8,651 nt of DNA from the NCBI GenBank assembly GCA_902475455.1, contig CABRZO010000105.1:1-8651 (forward strand). The letters run 5' to 3'. The stretch's first letter is position 1. The number at the start of each line of letters is the position of its first letter. Positions 1 through 6,157 of this stretch are shown piece by piece. The position numbers and the translations under genes were made by a program. Source of the DNA: an uncultured Eubacteriales bacterium. Its GTDB lineage: Bacteria; Bacillota; Clostridia; Oscillospirales; Oscillospiraceae. The notes beneath the pieces are model-generated. The model did no database searches and had not been told where the DNA came from. It worked only from the letters and a program-made list of their open reading frames with translations.

Positions 1-83
1 AGACCATTACCTACACCAGCTGTATTCTGTTGGATTAACGGCAATATATCTCACAATCGTTGGGATAAAAAAGTGAGCAACTT

Positions 84-97
84 CGGGAAAAATCCCG
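84..97. promoter_or_regulatory. Small palindrome overlapping the -35 position
   Basis: CGGGA (84-88) and TCCCG (93-97) form an inverted repeat around AAAA. It sits where the -35 region of the candidate promoter would be, so it could be an operator half-site pair or a small hairpin left over from an upstream transcript. It has no T-run straight after it, so it is not a clear terminator. Regulator unknown. Confidence 0.25.
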
Positions 98-104
98 GGT
101 TCCA

Positions 105-113
105 TGATAGAAT
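105..113 (+). promoter_or_regulatory. Candidate extended -10 promoter for the URO-D-family gene
   Basis: The sequence TGATAGAAT reads as an extended -10 element: TG, one base, then TAGAAT, one mismatch from TATAAT. No good -35 hexamer lies 16-18 bases upstream, which fits extended -10 promoters that depend less on that contact. Transcription would begin near 119-121 and give a leader of roughly 35 bases before the ATG at 156. This rests on sequence pattern only. Confidence 0.4.
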
Positions 114-140
114 TATGCACAGATGAAGGGAAGAAAAAGG

Positions 141-146
141 AAGGAG
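141..146 (+). promoter_or_regulatory. Ribosome binding site that sets the start at 156
   Basis: AAGGAG lies nine bases before the ATG at 156. An in-frame ATG at 123 would add eleven residues rich in Lys and Arg but has no comparable site in front of it, and this AAGGAG would then fall inside the gene. The start at 156 is therefore preferred. Confidence 0.8.
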
Positions 147-155
147 ACATTAACG

Positions 156-1127
156 ATGTCAAAAGCAGATTATTTGAAAGTGTTGCGGCACGAAGAGGCC
201 TCCAGACTGGTTCAGCCTCAGGACATGTACATGGCATTCACCCCCGGCGAGCACAATATGGGCGGCGAAATGGTCAACGGCGTCCGGGTAGGCAAGGACT
301 GGTTCGGCTGCTCCTGGTCCGAGTTCGGCGACAGCCCTCTGGACGGTGCCACCATCACCCCGGGCACCCAGCGGCTGGAGGATCTGGAGGATTTTGCCTC
401 TGTCATTCCCACCGCCGAGCAGGTCCGCGCCTTTGACTGGGAGGGCTACACCAAGCAGGCCCTGGCCAACTTTGACCGGGAGAACCAGGTGCTGCAGGTC
501 CGCAGCCTGGTGGGCTTCTTTGAGCGTATGCACTGCCTGATCGGCTTTGAGGACGCCCTGTGCGCCTTCTACGAGGAGCCGGAGACGGTACACGAATTTT
601 TCCAGGCCATGCTGGAATACAAGAAGGAAGTGGCCACCTGTGTGGCCAAGTACATGAAGCCGGAGATCATCATTTTTGACGATGATTACGGCACCATGCG
701 CTCCACCTTCCTCTCACCTGAGATGTGGCGCAGCTTCTTCCCCCAGTATTGGAAGGAACTGGTGGATCATGTCCACTCTCTGGGCATGATGTTTGAGCTG
801 CACTCCTGCGGCTACATTACCCCGCTGGTGGGCGACTTTGTGGCCGCCGGCATGGACATTCTGCAGCCGCTGCAGACCAACAACGATCTGCGTTACATCA
901 AGGAAAATTACGGCAAGGACCTGATCCTGCGGCTGGCCATTTTTGACAAGCAGATGGAGGCCATGGGCATGACCGAGGACGAGGTCCGGGCTCAGATTCA
1001 GGAGTGGTATCACATCCTGGCCCCCGGCGGCAATTTTGTGGCGGATTTGGTGCCCATCCAGGACCGGTTCTACGAGATTCAGGCCGAAGAACAGGCGAAG
1101 TTTGAAAAAGAGTTTTATCACCTGTAA
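156..1127 (+). CDS. Uroporphyrinogen decarboxylase (URO-D) family protein, probable MtaA/CmuA-like methyltransferase
   Basis: The 323-residue product has the URO-D barrel pattern: an acidic IIIFDDDYGT segment (about 171-180), FELHSCGYITPLV (about 213-225, with His216 and Cys218), and AAGMDILQPLQTNND just after it. It lacks the N-terminal arginine-rich substrate motif of true HemE, so heme synthesis is unlikely. Relatives in this superfamily (MtaA, MtbA, CmuA) transfer methyl groups between corrinoid proteins and thiols or folates using zinc bound by a His-x-Cys pair plus a later Cys. Here the His-x-Cys pair is present, but no cysteine follows Cys218, so the third ligand is missing or replaced. 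The protein appears cytosolic, with no signal peptide or membrane segment. The gene stands alone on this strand and converges on the cobalamin operon. A corrinoid-linked role is an inference from family and neighbourhood; the substrate cannot be told. Confidence 0.75.
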   Translation: MSKADYLKVLRHEEASRLVQPQDMYMAFTPGEHNMGGEMVNGVRVGKDWFGCSWSEFGDSPLDGATITPGTQRLEDLEDFASVIPTAEQVRAFDWEGYTKQALANFDRENQVLQVRSLVGFFERMHCLIGFEDALCAFYEEPETVHEFFQAMLEYKKEVATCVAKYMKPEIIIFDDDYGTMRSTFLSPEMWRSFFPQYWKELVDHVHSLGMMFELHSCGYITPLVGDFVAAGMDILQPLQTNNDLRYIKENYGKDLILRLAIFDKQMEAMGMTEDEVRAQIQEWYHILAPGGNFVADLVPIQDRFYEIQAEEQAKFEKEFYHL

Positions 1128-1146
1128 TTTCCTTTGAAACAGCAAA

Positions 1147-1182
1147 AAACCGGCATCGGATTTACAAATCCGATGCCGGTTT
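1147..1182. terminator. Terminator-like hairpin A, bidirectional form
   Basis: A near-perfect palindrome: the 16-base arm starting AAACCGGCATCGG (1147-1162) pairs with 1167-1182 around the loop TACA. It begins 20 bases after the stop codon of the URO-D-family gene. Read on the plus strand it is followed by only TTTC, a weak tract. Read on the minus strand the stem runs into TTTTTTGC, a better intrinsic terminator for the end of the cobalamin operon transcript. It is almost identical to the hairpin at 1438-1473. Confidence 0.7.
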
Positions 1183-1437
1183 CAGTCTGTCTAAAAAGGG
1201 ACTGCCCAAGCAAGAACACTGGTTCTCTTTGCAGGAAACAGAAGCTCTCGGCAGAGTTTTGCCGCCCGCAGGCGGCAAAATAAAATCAAACCCCGTTTTT
1301 TCCGAGGACATGCGCCTCGAAAAAAACACTGCTCAGGCCGCAAACGTGCGAGCACAGCGAGTGCGCTGCGGCGGCCTGCACCCCCTCTCAAAAATGCTTG
1401 CATTTTTGAGAAGCGTGTCGACTTTGTCGACACGCTC
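1183..1437. repeat. Array of consecutive hairpins between the convergent genes
   Basis: This non-coding segment is made largely of inverted repeats placed end to end. They are: AGAAC/GTTCT (1213-1226); CTCT/AGAG (1245-1256); TTTTGCCGCC/GGCGGCAAAA (1257-1280); a 13-base arm pair with one mismatch, GTTTTTTCCGAGG (1295-1307) with 1315-1327; CAGGCCGC/GCGGCCTG (1334-1341 with 1371-1378) enclosing smaller GTGC/GCAC pairs; CTCAAAAATGC/GCATTTTTGAG (1387-1397 with 1400-1410); and AGCGTGTCGAC/GTCGACACGCT (1412-1422 with 1426-1436) around TTT. Reading frames that cross it give no recognisable protein. It resembles a composite palindromic intergenic element such as REP/BIME- or MITE-type units, but I cannot name a family. 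A structured RNA is also possible. Confidence 0.65.
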
Positions 1438-1475
1438 AAACCGGCATTGGATTTATAAATCCGATGCCGGTTTTT
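1438..1475. terminator. Terminator-like hairpin B, near copy of hairpin A
   Basis: The left arm AAACCGGCATTGGATTT pairs with AAATCCGATGCCGGTTT with one G-T wobble (T1448 with G1463), giving a long stem. On the plus strand it runs into TTTTT then CTG, so it is a good intrinsic terminator for plus-strand transcription that has crossed the hairpin array. On the minus strand it begins only a few bases after the cbiC stop codon but is followed by just TTTGAG. It differs from hairpin A at only two or three positions. Confidence 0.7.
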
Positions 1476-1479
1476 CTGT

Positions 1480-2151
1480 TCAGTTCCAGCCCCGCCGGGT
1501 GGGGTCCAGCATATCTGTGGCTCGATATATCAGGGCGTTGCAGATGGCCGCCGCCACATTGCTGCCCCCCTTCCGGCCCAGGGCCACAATGGCCGGCACA
1601 TCCAATTCCTGGCACAGGGCAAAGATCTGCTCCTTGGCCTCCACCACATTGACAAAACCCACCGGCACACCGATGACCAGCCCGGGGCGCAGGCCGGATT
1701 CCATCCGCCGGGCGATCTCAAAGAGGGCTGTGGGGGCGTTGCCCACCGCCAGAATGGCCCCGGGATGCTCCCGGGCCGCCTTCTCCATGGAAGCGGTGGC
1801 CCGGGTGGTGCCCTGCTCCCGGGCCGCCCGGATCACCTCCGGGTGGGCCATGAAACAGTCCACCCAGCCCCCCAGCTTCTCCAAGCCCGGCTTGCTGACC
1901 CCGGCCTTGGCCATATTGGTGTCGGTGATGATGGGGCAGCCCTGCCGCAGCGCTTCCAGGCTCCGTTCCACCGCCCCGGGGGTAAACACCAGATGCTCTG
2001 CATAGTCAAAATCTGCCGTGGTGTGGATCACCCGTTTGACCACAAAGCCGGTCTCCTCCGGCAGGGCAATGCCCCGCTGCTGTAATTCGGCGGCGATAAT
2101 GGACATGCTGGTGCGCTCAATGTCCGCCGGTCTGGTATGCTCCTGACTCAA
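1480..2151 (-). CDS. cbiC: Precorrin-8X / cobalt-precorrin-8 methylmutase CbiC (CobH family)
   Basis: CbiC moves the methyl group from C-11 to C-12 of (cobalt-)precorrin-8 to give (cobalt-)hydrogenobyrinate, the last step that shapes the corrin ring. The 223-residue protein is of family length. It shows VVKRVIHTTADFD (about 38-49) with the catalytic-type His43, ITDTNMAKAGV (75-85), VGNAPTALFEI (136-146), PVGFVNVVEAKE (163-174) and ALGRKGGSNVAAA (190-202). The start is a TTG at 2149-2151 that overlaps the cobO stop as TTGA. The next in-frame ATG would remove PADIERTS, which matches the conserved family N-terminus, so the TTG is preferred; its upstream ribosome site is weak, which suggests coupling to cobO translation. 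It is the last gene of the operon and the only ring-modifying one here. Confidence 0.93.
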   Translation of the reverse strand: MSQEHTRPADIERTSMSIIAAELQQRGIALPEETGFVVKRVIHTTADFDYAEHLVFTPGAVERSLEALRQGCPIITDTNMAKAGVSKPGLEKLGGWVDCFMAHPEVIRAAREQGTTRATASMEKAAREHPGAILAVGNAPTALFEIARRMESGLRPGLVIGVPVGFVNVVEAKEQIFALCQELDVPAIVALGRKGGSNVAAAICNALIYRATDMLDPTRRGWN

Positions 2152-2660
2152 AATTCCACGCCCTTTCTGGCCACAATGCCTTGTTCATAGGGATGCCGGT
2201 GGCAGCGCATCTCCGTGATGTAGTCCGCCTGCTCCAGAATCCAGTCCGCCGGATGCCGCCCGGTCAGCACCACCTCCAGGCCCGCCGGCCGACCCTCCAC
2301 TGTCCGGCGCAGCAGGTCCCGGTCCACCAGGTCATACTCCCAGACTCCGCAGGCCTCGTCCAGGATCAATAAATCCCCAGTATTTTCTAGAATTTTGTTT
2401 AAAAAAGCTGAGTATAATTTGCGGTTTTCCCTCTGTTCCTCCGGGCTCATTTTTGAGAAAAAATGGTTTCCAATTTTACCGGAGTAGACGGTGGCCCCCA
2501 GCGTGCGCAGGCTCTCTAGCTCCCCGCTGGTGCCGCTCTTCAGAAACTGCACCACCGTGACCTTGAACCCCTGGCCCAGGGCCCGGAGGGCCAGTCCCAT
2601 GGCGGCGGTGGTCTTTCCCTTGCCGTCCCCCCAGTAGAGATGCATCAAACCCTTATCCAT
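2148..2660 (-). CDS. cobO: Corrinoid adenosyltransferase (CobO/BtuR/CobA family)
   Basis: This enzyme transfers the 5'-deoxyadenosyl group of ATP to the cobalt(I) corrinoid, making the adenosylated intermediate used by later steps. The 170-residue protein has the P-loop YWGDGKGKTTAAMGLAL near the N-terminus (about 9-25), a Walker B-like LLILDEA (97-103), VVLTGRHPADWILEQADYI (130-148) and the family C-terminus HPYEQGIVARKGVEF. The ATG at 2658-2660 has GGAGG nine bases upstream and starts just before the P-loop. An upstream in-frame ATG would add about 30 residues of out-of-frame cobQ sequence. The gene overlaps the cobQ end by 8 nt (ATGGATAA) and the cbiC start by 4 nt. Codons for residues about 61-99 are unusually AT-rich compared with the rest of the operon. 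Confidence 0.93.
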   Translation of the reverse strand: MDKGLMHLYWGDGKGKTTAAMGLALRALGQGFKVTVVQFLKSGTSGELESLRTLGATVYSGKIGNHFFSKMSPEEQRENRKLYSAFLNKILENTGDLLILDEACGVWEYDLVDRDLLRRTVEGRPAGLEVVLTGRHPADWILEQADYITEMRCHRHPYEQGIVARKGVEF

Positions 2661-4131
2661 GCTGGTATGCCTCCATGGCCCGGTACACCGCCTCCAGATC
2701 CAGGCTGCGGCGCACCTCCTCCGCCAGCAGGTCAAACTGACGTTGTTCATAGTCCCGGTGGCTCTCCACCGCCACCGTCTCCGGGTCCTTCCCCTGCCGG
2801 GTGAGCAGCCAGTTGGCCAGCTTGCTCACCAGCTCCCCGGAGTCAAAGAGGCCGTGAAGGTAGGTGCCGAAGACCAGGTCCTGGGTCGCCCCCTCCGGCT
2901 GGCCCTCCGACAGGGTACAGAAGTGGGGGCAATCCACCAGAGTGCGCCCCATATGGATTTCATAGCCCTCCAGCTTTGCCCCAGCCAGGGGCGGAAAGAC
3001 CACTTCTCCCGACACACGGGTGCGCACCTTCTGGCTGGAAAAAACCGTCTCGCAGGGCAGCAGCCCCATGCCCTCCAGTTCTCCCCCGTGCTCCACATTC
3101 TCCGGGTCCTTGAGCTGTCTGCCCAGCATCTGATAGCCGCCGCAGACCCCCAGCACCGGCACTCCCCGGGCCGCCAGCTGCCGGACTCCGGCCTCCAGGC
3201 CATTCTGCCGCATCCAGAGCAGGTCTCCCATGGTGTTCTTGGTACCGGGCAGGATCACCAGATCCGGCTGGCCCAGCTCCTGGACGGAGTTCACATAGCG
3301 GACGCCCAGAGCCTCATGGCGCTCCAGAGGTGCAAAATCGGTAAAATTGGAAATCCGGGGCAAACGCAGGATGGCGATATCCACCGGTTTGTGTCCCCCA
3401 GTCTGTTCCAGCCGCTGGGACAGGGAGTCCTCGTCGTCGATGTCCGCCCGGGTATAGGGGATCACCCCCAGCACCGGCACTCCGGTTTTCTCCTCCAGCA
3501 TGGCAAGGCCGGGCTTCAGGATGTCCACATCCCCCCGGAACTTATTGACTACCAGGCCCACCACCCGCTGCTGCTCCTGTTCCTGCAGCAGCGCCATGGT
3601 GCCATAGAGCTGGGCAAACACCCCGCCCCGGTCAATGTCCCCCACCAGCAGCACCGGGGCATTTACCAGCTCCGCTAGCCCCATATTGACGATGTCGTCC
3701 TCCCTCAGGTTGATCTCTGCGGGACTTCCGGCGCCTTCAATCACAATAATATCATTTTCTTCTGCCAGGGAGTGATATGCCGCCATAATATCGGGAATCA
3801 GCGTCTTTTTCATCCGGAAATAGTCCCGGGCCCGGTAGTCTCCCCTCACCTCTCCGTTGACGATGAGCTGACTGCCCACGTCGCTGGAGGGTTTCAGCAG
3901 AATGGGATTCATCCGGACGTCAGGTTCTTTCCCGGCAGCCTGGGCCTGGGCCACCTGGGCCCGGCCCATCTCCAGGCCGTCCCGGGTGATATAGCTGTTC
4001 AGGGCCATGTTCTGGCTCTTGAAGGGGGCCACCCGATAGCCGTCCTGGGCAAAGATCCGGCACAGGGCGGTCACCAGCAGGCTCTTCCCCGCCCCGGACA
4101 TGGTACCCTGGACCATAATACACTTAGCCAT
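2653..4131 (-). CDS. cobQ: Cobyric acid synthase, glutamine-hydrolysing (CobQ/CbiP)
   Basis: CobQ/CbiP amidates the b, d, e and g carboxylates of adenosylcobyrinate a,c-diamide using glutamine and ATP, giving adenosylcobyric acid. The 492-residue protein has the normal length and two-domain layout. The N-terminal dethiobiotin-synthetase-like ATPase domain carries VQGTMSGAGKSLLVTAL (8-23), KSQNMALNSY (38-47), EGAGSPAEINL (132-142) and GDIDRGGVFAQL (164-175). The C-terminal type 1 glutamine amidotransferase-like domain carries VLGVCGGYQMLG (326-337) with nucleophile Cys330 and GTYLHGLFD (422-430) with His426. A GAGGTG ribosome site lies about eight bases before the ATG. The start overlaps the cobD stop by 8 nt (ATGGCTAA), and the end overlaps the cobO start in the same way. 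Confidence 0.97.
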   Translation of the reverse strand: MAKCIMVQGTMSGAGKSLLVTALCRIFAQDGYRVAPFKSQNMALNSYITRDGLEMGRAQVAQAQAAGKEPDVRMNPILLKPSSDVGSQLIVNGEVRGDYRARDYFRMKKTLIPDIMAAYHSLAEENDIIVIEGAGSPAEINLREDDIVNMGLAELVNAPVLLVGDIDRGGVFAQLYGTMALLQEQEQQRVVGLVVNKFRGDVDILKPGLAMLEEKTGVPVLGVIPYTRADIDDEDSLSQRLEQTGGHKPVDIAILRLPRISNFTDFAPLERHEALGVRYVNSVQELGQPDLVILPGTKNTMGDLLWMRQNGLEAGVRQLAARGVPVLGVCGGYQMLGRQLKDPENVEHGGELEGMGLLPCETVFSSQKVRTRVSGEVVFPPLAGAKLEGYEIHMGRTLVDCPHFCTLSEGQPEGATQDLVFGTYLHGLFDSGELVSKLANWLLTRQGKDPETVAVESHRDYEQRQFDLLAEEVRRSLDLEAVYRAMEAYQHG

Positions 4132-5179
4132 TGCAAATCACCTCGCTGAGCGCCCCGATGAGGCGCTGATGTTCCGGCTCGGTCCGCACCGCAACCCGGT
4201 ACCAGCCCGGGCCCAGGCCGTCATAATCGGCACAGCAGCGGATCAGAATCCCCCGCCGCCGCAGTTTCGCGTCCAGCTCCGGCACCGGACAGAAAAACAG
4301 CAGGTAGTTGGCCTCCCCGGGTACTACGGAACAACCCAGGGCCGTCAGAGCCTCCGCCAGCCGGGGCCGCTGGGTCTGAATCAATTCTCTCAGCTGCCGG
4401 GCGTAGTCAGCCTCTTCCAGAGCCGCCGTCCCGGCGGCCTGGGCCGGGGTGGACACGCTCCAGGGCTGCCCCGCCCGGGCCATGGTCTCCTGCAAGGCGT
4501 GGTTGCCGCTGAGGCAATAGCCCAGCCGCAGCCCCGCCATGGCGTAAAACTTGGTGAAGGCCTTCAGAATCAGCAAATGTTCCTCCAGCATTGGCAACAT
4601 GGTATGGTCTTCTGGCCGGTCCAGGAAGTCCCCAAAGCACTCGTCCACCACCAGCAGCGCATCCACCGCCCGGCATCGCTCCAGCACCCGCTCCAGCAGG
4701 GGCCTGGGGCTGGTGACGCCGGTGGGGTTGTTGGGCTCACAGAGAAAGACCAGATCGGTCTCCGGCGTAATCCAGTTCAGGAAATCCTCTGTCAGCTGAA
4801 ACCGATTCTCCTGCCGGAGGGGAAATTTCCGGACTTCACAGCCCACCCGCTCCAAAGCCACTGCGTACTCCCCGAAGGTGGGGGCCGTTATCAGGGCCTG
4901 CCGGGGCCCCAGAGCCAGGGCCAGCCGGTCAATCAGATCCGCCGCCCCATTGCCGCACAGAATGGACTCCGGAGCCACCCCATAATGCTTCGCCAGCTTT
5001 TCGGTCAGCTTACGGCACCGAGGGTCTGGATAGCGGTCCGCATACTCCAGACTGTCAATCACCGCCGCCTTTACCCCATGGGGCAGCCCCAGGGGGCTGG
5101 TATTGGCGGAAAAGTCCAGGGGCAATGCTCCATATTCCATTTCGTATCCGGCCCAATCGCCGCCGTGTGTGGGTCTCAT
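4124..5179 (-). CDS. cobD: L-threonine-O-3-phosphate decarboxylase CobD (PLP enzyme)
   Basis: CobD decarboxylates L-threonine phosphate to (R)-1-amino-2-propanol O-2-phosphate, the linker that CbiB attaches to cobyric acid. The 351-residue protein is a fold-type I, HisC-like aminotransferase relative. It shows LDFSANTSPLG (21-31), RYPDP (49-53), LCGNGAADLI (74-83), FLCEPNNPTG (145-154), VVDECFGDF (177-185), and KAFTKFYAMAGLRLGY (206-221) with Lys210 as the expected PLP lysine. HisC histidinol-phosphate aminotransferase is the main alternative, but the position directly between cbiB and cobQ strongly favours CobD. The start at 5179 follows the cbiB stop by 12 nt, and AGGAG with seven-base spacing fills that gap. 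A threonine kinase (PduX-type) to supply the substrate is not in this window. Confidence 0.94.
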   Translation of the reverse strand: MRPTHGGDWAGYEMEYGALPLDFSANTSPLGLPHGVKAAVIDSLEYADRYPDPRCRKLTEKLAKHYGVAPESILCGNGAADLIDRLALALGPRQALITAPTFGEYAVALERVGCEVRKFPLRQENRFQLTEDFLNWITPETDLVFLCEPNNPTGVTSPRPLLERVLERCRAVDALLVVDECFGDFLDRPEDHTMLPMLEEHLLILKAFTKFYAMAGLRLGYCLSGNHALQETMARAGQPWSVSTPAQAAGTAALEEADYARQLRELIQTQRPRLAEALTALGCSVVPGEANYLLFFCPVPELDAKLRRRGILIRCCADYDGLGPGWYRVAVRTEPEHQRLIGALSEVICNG

Positions 5180-5186
5180 GCCAAAA

Positions 5187-5191
5187 CTCCT
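5187..5191 (-). promoter_or_regulatory. Ribosome binding site of cobD
   Basis: On the minus strand the gap between cbiB and cobD reads TAAAGGAGTTTTGGCATG: the cbiB stop, AGGAG, seven bases, then the cobD ATG. This is one of only two junctions in the operon where genes do not overlap, and it has its own strong Shine-Dalgarno sequence. Confidence 0.85.
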
Positions 5192-6157
5192 TTATCCAAT
5201 CAGGATCAATGCCCCCCAGAGGGCGCACAGCACCGCCAAACTCAGCAGCCCCGCCCCATAGAGCAATTTATTAGCCCGCCGGATGTCCTCCGGCTCAATG
5301 GGCCGATCCGGGTCTCCGATGGTGGGCTTGTCATAGAATTCACCAAAGTACCAGGCGGGGCCCGCCAGCTGCACCCCCAGGGCTCCGGCCATCACCGCCT
5401 CGGTCTGGGCGGAGTTGGGACTGGCATGATTACGCCGGTCTCGCCGCCAAATTTTGAAGGCGTTGCGGGTTTTTCCCCCCGCAAACACAGTGGCCCCGAT
5501 CAGGGCCAGGGCCGCCAGCCGGGAGGGCAGAAAGTTGGCCACATCGTCCAGCTTGGCCGCCGCCCGGCCGAAGTTCAGATAGCGCTCATTTTTGTAGCCC
5601 ACCATGCTGTCCATGGTGTTGATGGCCTTATAGCACAGAGCCAGGGGCGCCCCGCCAATGGCCAGATAAAACAACGGGGCAAACACCCCGTCGGAGAAAT
5701 TCTCCGCCACCGTCTCCACCGCCGCTTTGGTCACACCTTCGGCAGTGAGATTTTGGGTGTCCCGGCCCACAATACGGGCAACAGCACTTCTTGCCTCCGG
5801 CAAAGTGCCGCCGGTCAGGGCCCGATAAACCCGCATACTCTCGGTCTTCAGCCCCTTCATGGCCAGGGCCTGCCAGCCCCAGAATACGTTGACCGCCACA
5901 AGCAGAACGGGATGAATGAGCCAGGCCAGCCAGCATACCCCCAGGGTGATCAACAGGGTGGCCAGGGGCAGAATCAAGGCCAGCGCCCGGCCCGCCCAAC
6001 GCTCCCCTGTCGGGGTGGTGGGAAAGTGACGGCGCAGCCAGGGCTCCAGTCGAGAAATCCCCTTGCCCATGAGTACCACCGGGTGGGGCATCCAGGCCGG
6101 ATCCCCCAGCAGCAGATCCAGCAGAACACTCAAAACCAATATGAAAATAAACGTCAT
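5192..6157 (-). CDS. cbiB: Adenosylcobinamide-phosphate synthase CbiB (integral membrane)
   Basis: CbiB condenses adenosylcobyric acid with aminopropanol phosphate to give adenosylcobinamide phosphate, in the membrane. The 321-residue protein has the family hallmarks: LDLLLGDPAWMPHPVVLMG (13-31) after a hydrophobic N-terminal segment, hydrophobic segments at about 57-100, VETVAENFSDGVFAPLFY (148-164), AINTMDSMVGYKNERY (178-193), FGRAAAKLDDVANFLPSR (196-213), HASPNSAQTEAVMAGALG (244-261), and a hydrophobic C-terminus at about 300-320. Length is normal. In the Pseudomonas naming system this same protein is called CobD, which should not be confused with the decarboxylase gene next to it. The start overlaps the cobC stop as ATGA, so translation is probably coupled; the upstream ribosome site is weak. 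Confidence 0.96.
   Translation of the reverse strand: MTFIFILVLSVLLDLLLGDPAWMPHPVVLMGKGISRLEPWLRRHFPTTPTGERWAGRALALILPLATLLITLGVCWLAWLIHPVLLVAVNVFWGWQALAMKGLKTESMRVYRALTGGTLPEARSAVARIVGRDTQNLTAEGVTKAAVETVAENFSDGVFAPLFYLAIGGAPLALCYKAINTMDSMVGYKNERYLNFGRAAAKLDDVANFLPSRLAALALIGATVFAGGKTRNAFKIWRRDRRNHASPNSAQTEAVMAGALGVQLAGPAWYFGEFYDKPTIGDPDRPIEPEDIRRANKLLYGAGLLSLAVLCALWGALILIG

Larger units (their letters stand above)
1..155. other. Non-coding leader upstream of the URO-D-family gene
   Basis: This stretch is clearly more AT-rich than the rest of the window and holds no convincing gene; the short reading frames crossing it resemble no family I recognise. It contains a candidate extended -10 promoter, a small palindrome and the ribosome binding site of the gene that starts at 156. 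I looked for the conserved B12-box of cobalamin riboswitches and for tRNA-like folds and saw neither. What lies to the left is unknown. Confidence 0.6.

Noticed and set aside
1..155. Possible cobalamin riboswitch before the URO-D-family gene
   Set aside because: No B12-box-like sequence is visible, and the leader from the likely promoter is far too short for this riboswitch class.
1183..1437. Possible CRISPR array
   Set aside because: The repeats are inverted and differ from one another; there are no regularly spaced identical direct repeats and no cas genes.
1191..1439. Minus-strand reading frame of about 82 codons inside the hairpin array
   Set aside because: Its whole length is explained by stacked inverted repeats, and the predicted peptide has no recognisable features.
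1229..2005. Plus-strand reading frame running through the hairpin array into cbiC
   Set aside because: It crosses several palindromes and then runs antisense to cbiC; no family resemblance and no convincing ribosome site.
2448..2457. Ten-base match CATTTTTGAG shared between cobO and the hairpin at 1401-1410
   Set aside because: Too short and AT-rich to mean more than chance; the flanking bases do not match and no palindrome of the array is rebuilt in cobO.
2659..3678. Plus-strand reading frame of about 339 codons opposite cobQ
   Set aside because: No recognisable motif and rich in His, Gln and Leu; it lies fully antisense to the well-conserved cobQ gene.
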